This document shows, piece by piece, positions 1 through 5,598 of a stretch of 6,553 nt of DNA. This DNA is from Pseudomonadota bacterium (GTDB lineage Bacteria > Pseudomonadota > Alphaproteobacteria > Rhizobiales > Xanthobacteraceae). The notes under the pieces are model-generated. The model was not told where the DNA came from and ran no database searches. It worked only from the letters and a program-made list of their open reading frames with translations. The DNA lies in assembly GCA_021779635.1 (NCBI GenBank), contig JAJYAH010000404.1:1-6553 (forward strand), read 5' to 3'. The first letter of the stretch is position 1; each line of letters starts with the position of its first letter. A program made the translations under genes and the position numbers.

Positions 1-1
1 G

Positions 2-322
2 GAAGGCGCCGGACTTAGATTCAAGGTGCTCGACGAGTCAGTGGAAACGACGAGCGGATATGCCTCCATCTGCACGATGCATTTGGCAAAGGGCCTGGAA
101 TTTCGTACCGTCGCCGTCATGGCGTGCGACGATGACATAATCCCGCTTCAAGAGCGTATCGAATCAATCGGCGATGAGTCCGATCTCGAAGAGGTTTACG
201 CCAGCGAGCGTCACCTGCTCTATGTTGCTTGTACGCGAGCTCGCGACAATCTACTCATCACTGGCGTAGAACCAGCGTCAGAGTTTCTTGCGGACCTCGG
301 AATCGGAGCTACCTCGTCGTAA
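2..322 (+). CDS. UvrD/Rep-like SF1 DNA helicase, C-terminal fragment (5' end outside window)
   Basis: The frame is open from the left edge and ends at TAA 320-322, so only the last ~107 codons of a larger protein are seen. Two UvrD_C-type motifs are clear. Motif V reads TMHLAKGLEF (bases 74-103) and motif VI reads LLYVACTRARD (bases 215-247). These form part of the ATP and single-stranded DNA site of superfamily 1A 3'-5' helicases. The tail after motif VI is short (EFLADLGIGATSS), as in helicases without a C-terminal Tudor-like domain. The first visible GTG (26) is not a credible start because a lone motif V/VI segment cannot work. The N-terminal ATPase half, and any fused nuclease such as NERD, cannot be judged. 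It differs in sequence from the helicase at 2362-4131, so it is not a duplicate of it. Its position beside a Gabija-like pair suggests a defence role, which is inference; a DNA-repair helicase is also possible. Confidence 0.85.
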   Translation, partial: EGAGLRFKVLDESVETTSGYASICTMHLAKGLEFRTVAVMACDDDIIPLQERIESIGDESDLEEVYASERHLLYVACTRARDNLLITGVEPASEFLADLGIGATSS

Positions 323-336
323 GAGGTGGAATTGTC

Positions 337-417
337 ATGTCGGTGAAGGCGGATCGTTTGACATTGCCCGAAAATGAGACCAAACGCGATGTCTACCCTC
401 TCAAAGGTCACCGATAG
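337..417 (+). CDS. Possible 26-codon ORF or 5' gene remnant
   Basis: ATG at 337 starts 14 bases after the helicase stop and has a good ribosome binding site (GAGGTGG, 323-329, 7-base spacing). The 26 residues (MSVKADRLTLPENETKRDVY...) end at TAG 415-417. The same frame reads on without TAA or TGA to a second TAG at 511-513, and that stretch contains the plausible protein-like segment GGIIVLPSALEWLSPKVTIN. I do not recognise the product. It could be the decayed start of a gene once co-transcribed with the upstream helicase and cut off when the Gabija-like pair arrived, or a chance ORF. Its weight rests on the ribosome binding site and spacing only. Confidence 0.3.
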   Translation: MSVKADRLTLPENETKRDVYPLKGHR

Positions 418-570
418 GGTAGCCGAAGTGGCTCGGCAACGGTGGTTGAAGGGGGGATTATTGTGTTGCCCTCTGCCCTTGAATGGCTTAGTCCGAAAGT
501 CACGATCAACTAGGGGAAACCGAACGACCCTTAGAACCGCGCTCTCTACGATCCAGCGAAGCCGCAGCAA

Positions 571-583
571 CGGAGCGTGTGTG
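571..583 (+). promoter_or_regulatory. Ribosome binding site and GTG start of the OLD-family gene
   Basis: GGAG at 572-575 lies 5 bases before GTG 581-583. This GTG is chosen over the earlier in-frame ATGs at 374 and 389. Family members begin directly with the beta strand reading LERLVIRNFRGI, and the 69 extra codons upstream show nothing domain-like and are rich in Arg and Ser. Confidence 0.6.
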
Positions 584-1375
584 TACCTCGAACGCTTGGT
601 GATCCGCAACTTTAGAGGAATAAATCATGCGGACATTTCTCTAGCGCCTGGCCTGAATCTCCTAATAGGGCGCAACGGTAGCGGGAAGAGCACCGTATTA
701 GCCGCAGCCCGCATGGTCCTAGATGCTACACTAGGACGCCAGGCGCGAGCCCTAGACGAAAGCGACGTGTTTGGCAACGAAAAGCTTCTTGGGCCGGCGA
801 ACGTAGTCATTGCAGCGCGCTTTGCTGGATTTACCGACTCAGAACGTGACAAGCAGCTTCGGCTCCGATTGAAGGCTGAGGACGATTACCCGTCGGCGTG
901 GCTGCTCTATCGATTCCGACCGCGCTACGAGGTGCAGGTTCAAATCGATGACGGGGAACGGAACAAGGCGAGCCTGACGCTCGAGGATTATGACGTTGAG
1001 CGCTTGACCGGCGTTTCCACTGATCCCAATACACTGGAGTGGGATACGGAAACAGATGGCGAGGAGTTAAAAGATAAGGATCTCGCATCGATCTTCGTGT
1101 CAGAGATACCCGCACTACGGAATGTTGTCGAGGAGCTGCGCAGACAGCGTACGTCGCCGCTAGTCACGCTCCTTGAGTCCGTTGATGTCGCAGAAAGGGA
1201 CCGTGACGCTGTTGAAAAGGCTTACGCGGACGCACAGCATGTCGTCGAAAGCGTCGGTGCGCTTTCTGAGATAGCCAAGGTTATCAAATCATCCTATGGC
1301 GCATTGAGTCGTGAGGGCGATATAGAGATTAGGCTTGGTCTAACTCCGCCCGGATTTCCGGCAATAGTGCGCTAG
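581..1375 (+). CDS. gajA: GajA-like OLD nuclease, N-terminal ATPase half (ends at premature TAG)
   Basis: This is the product expected if the amber codon is read as a stop: 264 residues from GTG 581. It carries Walker A (GRNGSGKS, residues 30-37) and the helical region that in OLD proteins lies between Walker A and the signature motif and helps dimerisation. It lacks signature, Walker B, H-loop and Toprim, so alone it could not hydrolyse ATP or cut DNA. The frame also stays open upstream to ATG 374, but that stretch has no family features. Whether this half is stable, or pairs with the downstream half, cannot be told from sequence. Confidence 0.7.
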   Translation: MYLERLVIRNFRGINHADISLAPGLNLLIGRNGSGKSTVLAAARMVLDATLGRQARALDESDVFGNEKLLGPANVVIAARFAGFTDSERDKQLRLRLKAEDDYPSAWLLYRFRPRYEVQVQIDDGERNKASLTLEDYDVERLTGVSTDPNTLEWDTETDGEELKDKDLASIFVSEIPALRNVVEELRRQRTSPLVTLLESVDVAERDRDAVEKAYADAQHVVESVGALSEIAKVIKSSYGALSREGDIEIRLGLTPPGFPAIVR

Positions 1376-1378
1376 CTT

Positions 1379-1390
1379 GGAGTCTTTTTG
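1379..1390 (+). promoter_or_regulatory. Possible internal ribosome binding site with TTG restart
   Basis: GGAG at 1379-1382 sits 5 bases before TTG 1388-1390, and the premature TAG ends at 1375, only 12 bases upstream of the TTG. This is a workable arrangement for translational restart. It may be chance: GGAG is short, TTG is a weak start, and ATG 1412 is the next in-frame alternative. Confidence 0.35.
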
Positions 1391-2365
1391 ACGGATGATT
1401 TCATTTCCGACATGGAACTGCGACGCAATGGTCTCGGTTTTAATAACCTACTGTATATTGCGATGCTCCTTGAGAATTTCCACCGCCGCGTCGCAAAAGG
1501 CGAGGGGACTCCGTTGTTACTCGTCGAGGAGCCTGAGGCTCATTTACATCCACAAGCGCAAGAGGGGCTGATACGATCCTTGGCCGATCAGCCATTTCAA
1601 GTGATAGCCACGTCTCATAGCCCGTACGTTGCGACGGTTGCCGGCTTAGACTCGATCATAAATCTCGATCGCGACGATTCGACGAAAGGGATTAATCTAG
1701 CTAGGGCGGCTAAAATATCAGCAGACGAGCTCGCTGATCTGGAGAGATTTCTTAATGCGGATCGCGGTACAATCCTGTTCGCATCAGGTGTTATTTTGGT
1801 CGAAGGTAGCGCCGAGCAGTTGCTACTACCGCAATTTGCGGCGATTGCGGGTTTTGATCTCGCGAAGCTAGGCGTTCAGGTATGCGCAATAAACGGGACG
1901 CATTTTCCAGCGTTTGAGAAGTTGCTAGGACCGAATGGCCTGAATAGGCCTTACGTCGTTGTAAGGGACGGGGACCAGCACAACGGCGACAACGGGACAA
2001 AGCGCCCAGTCTTTGACGACGGTTCGAACATCTCTCATCGATCGAACGAATTCGTGACGGCGACTACGCTGGAATATGCGGTTACGAGACCGGATTCACT
2101 GGAAGCCTTGGCCGATGTGGCCGCGGAGCTCGGGATGCCCGGACTAGAGGGTGAGCTGAGGGCGGCGGCCGCCGCCATTCCAGTAGCGATAACCGGCAAA
2201 CTGCAGCTTGCCGTATTGCGCGGCGCGGCTAGGGCAGGGAAAGCACGCTTTGCACAACGGTATGCTCGAAGGATAGCCGCCGGCCTTAGTGCTCCGGAAT
2301 ACATCGCATCCGCTATTGAGACTGTCACTGCGATGGTCGAGCATAGGCCGCAAGTTGCGCAGTGA
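1388..2365 (+). CDS. gajA: GajA-like OLD nuclease, C-terminal ATPase + Toprim half
   Basis: This half lies in the same frame as the upstream half and is separated from it by TAG plus four codons. From TTG 1388 it would give 325 residues; from ATG 1412, 317. It holds the signature-like RRNGLGFNNLL, Walker B LLLVEEPEAHLHP, H-loop TSHSP, and the whole Toprim nuclease with VEG..E and DGD. The C-terminal ~130 residues are helical and Ala/Arg-rich. It ends at TGA 2363-2365, overlapping the GTG of the helicase gene. The Toprim motifs and downstream frame are undamaged, so any inactivation is recent or the half is still under selection. The split point lies inside the ATPase, between Walker A and signature. 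In SMC/Rad50-like ATPases the two lobes on either side of such an insertion pack together, so assembly of two chains is conceivable but unproven. Confidence 0.75.
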   Translation: MTDDFISDMELRRNGLGFNNLLYIAMLLENFHRRVAKGEGTPLLLVEEPEAHLHPQAQEGLIRSLADQPFQVIATSHSPYVATVAGLDSIINLDRDDSTKGINLARAAKISADELADLERFLNADRGTILFASGVILVEGSAEQLLLPQFAAIAGFDLAKLGVQVCAINGTHFPAFEKLLGPNGLNRPYVVVRDGDQHNGDNGTKRPVFDDGSNISHRSNEFVTATTLEYAVTRPDSLEALADVAAELGMPGLEGELRAAAAAIPVAITGKLQLAVLRGAARAGKARFAQRYARRIAAGLSAPEYIASAIETVTAMVEHRPQVAQ

Positions 2366-4131
2366 GCTTTAGCCTTACTCAAGAGCAGTTCGAGGCCGTT
2401 AAGGCTGACGGGAACTCATGGGTCGTGGCTTGCCCTGGAAGCGGAAAAACGCGAGTGGCGTTGGCAAAGATCCTCAGGGAAGCCTGCCGGGTGGAGGCGA
2501 GCGGTGCAACTGCCCTCGCCGTTTCATTTTCCGTTAGCGCAAGAGCCGAGCTAGCCCGTCGTGTAGCGGAAAACGCCGGATATCGGGTTGCGCGCAACAT
2601 AAGTGTCGCAACAATTCATGCATTCTGTATTGGTGAGATTTTGATCCCTTTTGGGCAGATCGTCTTCGAGCGCGAGCTTAGGCTGGCACTTCCCGGAGGA
2701 AGCGCGTATGATGGCGCTTTACATAGCGTCGGTACAGCTCTAGGAATCGCGTCGAGCGAACTCATCACTAACCTCGCTTACGTGCGACGCACGCCCGATG
2801 GGCGCGTATTCAAGGGCGATCGAGAGTGCGACGAACAGATCGCGACGCGTGCCATCCGCTTCTGGGATGCGCTGTTCGATAACGGCTATGTTGACTATCC
2901 TAATGCGCTGTATCTAGCCCTCCGAGTCTTGCAGTTACGAAGGTGGATTCGTGATGGCATTTCGGCTATGCACTCGGTAATCGTTGTCGATGAGTTCCAA
3001 GACTGTACAGACATTCAGATCGGTATAATTGAGGAGCTCGTACGAGGCGGAAGCTCCGTGGCGTTAGTTGGAGATTTACATCAATGCGTATTTGGATTCG
3101 CCGGCGCGAACGTCGCGGCACTTTCCGAGTTCGCCAAGAGGATCGGAGCGGTACGGAAGACTTTGACGGGAACTCACAGATGTCCCGAAAATGTTATCGC
3201 TGTAGCTGAACGAGTATTCACCCGTGGAATGCACGCGGTTGGTGACGCCGCAGAAGTAGAGGGCGAAGTCATATACGACCACTCCGGAAATGCAGCTCAC
3301 GCTATTCAGCGCCTCGTCGATAGAGCGGACGCTCTCGGAATCACCAGAAATGATATCGCATTCGTCTGCACCGCTAACTACAGGATCGATAAAATCATAG
3401 CGGCTCTTGCGAGAAGTGGTATCGAAGCGGTCCCTGGGAAGGTGAGGAGCGATGAAGACGATTGGTTTAGTGGCCTAATTGAGAGCTATCTGCTCGCTGA
3501 CAGTCCCCAAAGCGAATCCGACCTTCTATTGCTCGCCGAAGGGATAGAGGCTCTTGTACAGCGTTTTGCGGAGCGGCCCGGAAACCCGGCTTCGAAGCGT
3601 TCGATTGCGGACTCTACTATTCGCGAAATGCTGTGCCGTGACCACCTCTCAGACGATAGTATTCAGGCTCTGCTCCCCGTAATTCGCGACAGAATCGTAA
3701 GTATTCTTAAGATTTCCAAGGTCGTGCGTCGCGCCGACATCGTCAGGATCGACGAGCATCTCGGCGAAGGTGGGGAGCGATTTGCACCTAGAGCCTTCGC
3801 GAAACTGACACGGCAAGTTGGTCTCGGTCGGTTACGACCTGACGGTAAGGTTAGGGGCTTCACCTACCAGGCAATCAAGGGACTGCAATTTGAGGCTGTC
3901 GCAGTCGTCGACATAGCCAGCGCCTTTATGCCGCATCGTGACAGGCAAGACTTGTGGGATGACGCGCGCAAGCTATATGTTGGCATAACGCGATCAAAGC
4001 GACTGCTCGCCATACATGCTCCAAACAAACAATGGCAGATGTCGATGTTCTATCCCATGGTCATGGGTGAGAAGTCAGCGACCTGTGTCATCGGCTCTCC
4101 GCTGCCGGACTCTCTTAGAGATGACCTCTAG
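2362..4131 (+). CDS. gajB: GajB-like UvrD/PcrA-type helicase of the Gabija pair
   Basis: The 589-residue product is a superfamily 1A helicase, with GTG 2362 overlapping the GajA-like stop as GTGA, which implies translational coupling. Motifs: Q-motif LTQEQFEAV (5-13), Walker A ACPGSGKT (23-30), motif Ia VSFSVSARAELARRV (54-68), TIHAFC (84-89), Walker B DEFQD (210-214), motif III LVGDLHQCVFGFAG (235-248), motif IV region THRCPENV (R273), motif V TYQAIKGLQF (501-510) and motif VI YVGITRSKR (539-547). The tail of ~42 residues after motif VI matches family length, so TAG 4129-4131 is the true stop. In Gabija, GajB is thought to sense DNA ends, hydrolyse ATP or GTP, and so release GajA from nucleotide inhibition. 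This protein is about 95 residues longer than the Bacillus cereus GajB I recall (~494). Motif V is unusual: Gln replaces the common His (Q503) and the common Glu (Q509). A UvrD helicase of another class 2 OLD system is the only real alternative. Confidence 0.88.
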   Translation: MSFSLTQEQFEAVKADGNSWVVACPGSGKTRVALAKILREACRVEASGATALAVSFSVSARAELARRVAENAGYRVARNISVATIHAFCIGEILIPFGQIVFERELRLALPGGSAYDGALHSVGTALGIASSELITNLAYVRRTPDGRVFKGDRECDEQIATRAIRFWDALFDNGYVDYPNALYLALRVLQLRRWIRDGISAMHSVIVVDEFQDCTDIQIGIIEELVRGGSSVALVGDLHQCVFGFAGANVAALSEFAKRIGAVRKTLTGTHRCPENVIAVAERVFTRGMHAVGDAAEVEGEVIYDHSGNAAHAIQRLVDRADALGITRNDIAFVCTANYRIDKIIAALARSGIEAVPGKVRSDEDDWFSGLIESYLLADSPQSESDLLLLAEGIEALVQRFAERPGNPASKRSIADSTIREMLCRDHLSDDSIQALLPVIRDRIVSILKISKVVRRADIVRIDEHLGEGGERFAPRAFAKLTRQVGLGRLRPDGKVRGFTYQAIKGLQFEAVAVVDIASAFMPHRDRQDLWDDARKLYVGITRSKRLLAIHAPNKQWQMSMFYPMVMGEKSATCVIGSPLPDSLRDDL

Positions 4132-4282
4132 TGTATGGCGCGTATCTTACGAATGGTCGCCCTATGGCCCTCCATTAAGCAGGCCCGGATGCAGTACGCC
4201 TCGACCTCCGCGCGCTTCCGCTACGCACGCCAGTGCCAACGGAGAACCGAGCAGTTAACATCTAACGGTCGTCTAACAGACT

Positions 4283-4385
4283 GGCCGGAAAAGGCCGGAA
4301 TCGCCTGGTCTCGGGCGGGAGCCGAAATCGCGGAATCCCTCATGAATCGAGGTTTTTTGGTAACGGCCGGGACCTGCCGGGACCC
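4283..4385 (+). repeat. Two pairs of short direct repeats with 10-base period, upstream of tRNA fragment 1
   Basis: GGCCGGAA occurs at 4283-4290 and again at 4293-4300. GCCGGGACC occurs at 4366-4374 and again at 4376-4384. Both pairs have a 10-base period, about one helical turn, and share the core GCCGG(G)A. They lie 12-114 bases before the tRNA-like sequence at 4397. Helically phased direct repeats next to an attachment core are typical of arm sites for tyrosine recombinases or excisionase, so that role is suggested. The match is short and GC-rich, so chance is possible. The stretch 4132-4396 otherwise shows no gene I can support. Confidence 0.35.
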
Positions 4386-4396
4386 CACTTCGAGAA

Positions 4397-4419
4397 TTCG
4401 ATTCCCGTTGGCGCTACCA
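4397..4419 (+). repeat. tRNA 3'-end fragment 1, probable attachment site (att)
   Basis: The 23 bases read as a tRNA 3' end: T-loop TTCGATT (4397-4403), T-stem strand CCCGT, acceptor strand TGGCGCT, discriminator A and CCA. The five bases before the T-loop (GAGAA) do not pair with CCCGT, and no D-arm, anticodon arm or 5' acceptor strand (expected AGCGCCA) precedes it, so this is not a whole tRNA. It matches the copy at 5852-5874 at 22 of 23 positions (T4409 versus C). Duplicated tRNA 3' ends arise when islands or phages integrate into tRNA genes. This copy would close the element carrying the Gabija-like pair. The tRNA identity cannot be told without the anticodon. Confidence 0.75.
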
Positions 4420-4422
4420 ACT

Positions 4423-4451
4423 AAAGCCCGCTACGGCGGGCTTTTTTCTTT
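4423..4451 (+). terminator. Rho-independent terminator after tRNA fragment 1
   Basis: A 9-base-pair stem (4423-4431 with 4436-4444) is closed by the very stable C(TACG)G tetraloop and runs into TTTTTT followed by CTTTT. It lies 3 bases after the tRNA-like CCA end, where a tRNA terminator would sit, so it was probably carried with the tRNA fragment. It would also end transcription coming from the helicase gene. Confidence 0.85.
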
Positions 4452-4530
4452 TCCACGGGCGCGACGGCTGCAAAAGTGAAGCCGGCCCGGTTTTGTGGAG
4501 ACTTTCGTTCTTATAGAGAAACGTCTCGTG

Positions 4531-4544
4531 ATCGCGATCGCGAT
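4531..4544. repeat. 14-base perfect palindrome ATCGCGATCGCGAT
   Basis: The sequence is identical on both strands and contains GCGATCGC. It lies in the short non-coding gap between two opposing terminators. No further copy is seen in the window. It may be a protein-binding site or chance; no function can be assigned. Confidence 0.3.
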
Positions 4545-4571
4545 GCTGTGATTCCTCACGATAGAATCGCC

Positions 4572-4603
4572 AAAAAAACGCTTCGCATCTCTGCGAAGCG
4601 TTT
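4572..4603 (-). terminator. Strong rho-independent terminator for the exported-protein genes
   Basis: A perfect 12-base-pair stem (AAACGCTTCGCA, 4576-4587, with 4592-4603) has a TCTC loop. Read on the - strand it is followed by seven T residues (complement of 4572-4578). It stands 43 bases beyond the stop at 4646. On the + strand it is followed by CTTTT, so it may work both ways. Confidence 0.9.
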
Positions 4604-4645
4604 CTTTTGCGGACTTATCGGGAGATAACTCCAGTAACGATGGGG

Positions 4646-5035
4646 TTAGGGCGTATGCCAGAACTTATACTTGCCCTTGGACCCGGTCAGATAGTACGGC
4701 GTCTTTCCGTCCCACCCGAGCGTCCGGTCCAACATGACCGGATGCGCGCAGTTCCGCTGAGTGACCTCGCCGCGCACCTCTCTCAAGTTGCCGTATGGCA
4801 GGTGGAAATCTTGGGTGCTGCTGGGGCCCACGCATGCGGTTTTATAGATGTGATTTTCATTGCCGTACACGGTGATCCATACCCACGCGTCCGACTGATT
4901 GTGGACTTCCACTCGCCCTCCATTGCCCGGATGGTCCGGGGGCAAAAAGTTCCGGGCCTGCGCGGGGCCTCGTGGCGCAACGAGCGCCACGGTAACGATA
5001 AGCGACAAGACTACGAAGCGAATAACTTTGCTCAC
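4646..5035 (-). CDS. Small exported protein, paralog A (unknown family)
   Basis: The 129-residue protein starts at GTG 5035-5033 with a consensus Shine-Dalgarno AAGGAGG (5048-5042) at 6-base spacing. An N-terminal signal peptide is evident: SKVIR, then hydrophobic FVVLSLIVTVALVAP, and a likely signal peptidase I site after AQA (residue 27). The mature part (~102 residues) opens with a Pro/Gly-rich stretch, then VEVHNQSDAWVWITVY (42-57), and ends in a conserved block from RGEVTQRNC to KYKFWHTP (88-129). Cysteines at 68 and 96 are kept in the neighbour with the same spacing, so a disulfide in the periplasm or outside the cell is likely. The C-terminal 42 residues match paralog B at 36 positions. 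The aromatic-rich HNQSDAWxWIT segment suggests a small beta fold, which is inference. I do not recognise the family and assign no function. Confidence 0.8.
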   Translation of the reverse strand: MSKVIRFVVLSLIVTVALVAPRGPAQARNFLPPDHPGNGGRVEVHNQSDAWVWITVYGNENHIYKTACVGPSSTQDFHLPYGNLREVRGEVTQRNCAHPVMLDRTLGWDGKTPYYLTGSKGKYKFWHTP

Positions 5036-5040
5036 TGGGA

Positions 5041-5048
5041 TCCTCCTT
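5041..5048 (-). promoter_or_regulatory. Consensus ribosome binding site for paralog A
   Basis: Read on the - strand, AAGGAGGA runs from 5048 to 5041 and is followed by five bases and GTG at 5035. It is near-perfectly complementary to the 16S 3' end and decides the GTG start. Confidence 0.75.
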
Positions 5049-5055
5049 GAAGTAG

Positions 5056-5083
5056 CGAGGCGCCGCAGTAGTACGGCGGCTCG
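5056..5083 (-). promoter_or_regulatory. Intercistronic hairpin between paralogs B and A
   Basis: CGAGGCGCCG (5056-5065) pairs with CGGCGGCTCG (5074-5083) with one mismatch and an 8-base loop. It lies between the stop of paralog B (5108) and the Shine-Dalgarno of paralog A (5048). No T-run follows on the - strand, so it is not a normal terminator. It could protect the upstream message or tune expression of the second gene; neither is shown. Confidence 0.4.
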
Positions 5084-5107
5084 TTTGCGTAATTCAAATT
5101 TCGAATG

Positions 5108-5482
5108 TCAGGGCGTATGCCAGAACTTATATTTGCCGTCAGACCCTGTCAGATAGTACGGCGCCTTTCCGTCGTACCCGAGCGTCCGGTCCAGCATGAC
5201 CGGATGCGTGCAATTCTTATGCGTGACCTCGCCCCGAATCTCGTCCAAGTAGCCACGCTTCACGAAGTGGACCTCGTTACGATGGGGAGCTACGCAGAAG
5301 GAGTCATAGGGATGACGTGTGGCTCCGGAAACGGTGTATGCCGTGATCCAAATCCAGGCGTCGGACTGATTGTGGAGCTCCACTCGGGCCTTTTCCATTG
5401 GGCCTCCCAATGAAATGGATGGGGCGATGAGCCCAAGAGTAATGAAAAGTGACAAGAGCACGAAGCGAAGGAACGCTGTCAA
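5108..5482 (-). CDS. Small exported protein, paralog B (unknown family)
   Basis: The 124-residue protein starts at TTG 5482-5480, with GGAGG (5494-5490) 7 bases upstream. The N-terminus is a signal peptide: MTAFLR, then FVLLSLFITLGLIAPSISLGG, with cleavage probably around residues 24-28. The mature part has VELHNQSDAWIWITAY (34-49), cysteines at 63 and 91 (27 residues between, exactly as in paralog A), and the closing block from RGEVTHKNC to KYKFWHTP (83-124). Similarity to paralog A is strong over the last 42 residues, also at DNA level, and lower in the middle (GATRHPYDSFCVAPHRNEV here). That pattern suggests a tandem duplication with divergence around the first cysteine. It lies 72 bases upstream of paralog A on the same strand and is probably co-transcribed. 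The function is unknown; secretion or periplasmic location is the only supportable statement. Confidence 0.8.
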   Translation of the reverse strand: MTAFLRFVLLSLFITLGLIAPSISLGGPMEKARVELHNQSDAWIWITAYTVSGATRHPYDSFCVAPHRNEVHFVKRGYLDEIRGEVTHKNCTHPVMLDRTLGYDGKAPYYLTGSDGKYKFWHTP

Positions 5483-5598
5483 AGGAAGCCCTCCATAGCA
5501 TGATGGGAAGCGCTAGCTAGCAAGTGCGCGTTGCCTTGCTTAGTACCCGAGCCCTGCAGGAAACGTAGGAACCTGGAAAGGGCGAAATTGCGAAGCAT
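5479..5598 (-). CDS. Possible 39-codon ORF overlapping the start of paralog B
   Basis: ATG 5598-5596 has GGAGG (5607-5603) 4 bases upstream. The frame ends at TGA 5481-5479, which overlaps the TTG start of paralog B (TTGA), an arrangement typical of translational coupling. The peptide begins MLRNFALSRFLRFLQGSGT, slightly like the start of an exported protein, but has no full hydrophobic core and no similarity I recognise. It may be a leader peptide, a decayed extra paralog start, or chance. A longer in-frame start at 5754 has no such ribosome binding site. Confidence 0.35.
   Translation of the reverse strand: MLRNFALSRFLRFLQGSGTKQGNAHLLASASHHAMEGFL

Larger units (their letters stand above)
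581..2365 (+). pseudogene. gajA: GajA-like OLD-family ATP-dependent endonuclease (Gabija), interrupted by one in-frame TAG
   Basis: Read as one frame with a single amber codon (1373-1375, codon 265), this encodes about 594 residues, close to the ~580 of known GajA. Domains in order: ABC-type ATPase N-lobe with VIRNFRGI and Walker A GRNGSGKS (residues 30-37); a central helical stretch (about 40-265); signature-like RRNGLGFNNLL (281-291); Walker B LLLVEEPEAHLHP (312-324); H-loop TSHSP (344-348); then a Toprim nuclease domain with VEG..E (E408, E412) and DGD (463-465), the usual metal-binding acidic residues. In known Gabija systems GajA is a sequence-specific DNA-nicking endonuclease held off by normal nucleotide levels, and it forms a large complex with GajB. 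The UvrD-like gene overlaps its stop by 4 bases, the expected partner and order. No frame change occurs at the stop, so one substitution would restore the gene. It may be a pseudogene, a split gene or a base-call error. Confidence 0.8.

Noticed and set aside
358..386. Promoter with a perfect -35 box TTGACA at 358-363
   Set aside because: At 17 or 18 bases downstream the sequence (CAAACG/AAACGC) is a poor -10 box.
374..580. N-terminal extension of the OLD-family protein from ATG 374 or 389
   Set aside because: The 69 extra codons are Arg/Ser-rich without domain features, and the family starts at the strand encoded from GTG 581, which has its own GGAG.
4240..4420. A complete tRNA or tmRNA ending at 4419
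   Set aside because: The T-stem partner, D-arm, anticodon arm and 5' acceptor strand are missing, and no tmRNA tag reading frame or 5' domain is visible.
4132..4479. Open frame continuing in frame after the TAG of the helicase gene (about 114 codons)
   Set aside because: It runs through the tRNA fragment and a strong terminator, its composition is not protein-like, and the helicase already has its normal length at the TAG.
4607..5050. Plus-strand ORFs across the exported-protein genes (4607-5050, 5105-5413)
   Set aside because: They are antisense shadows; the minus strand has signal peptides, ribosome binding sites and paralogous protein conservation.
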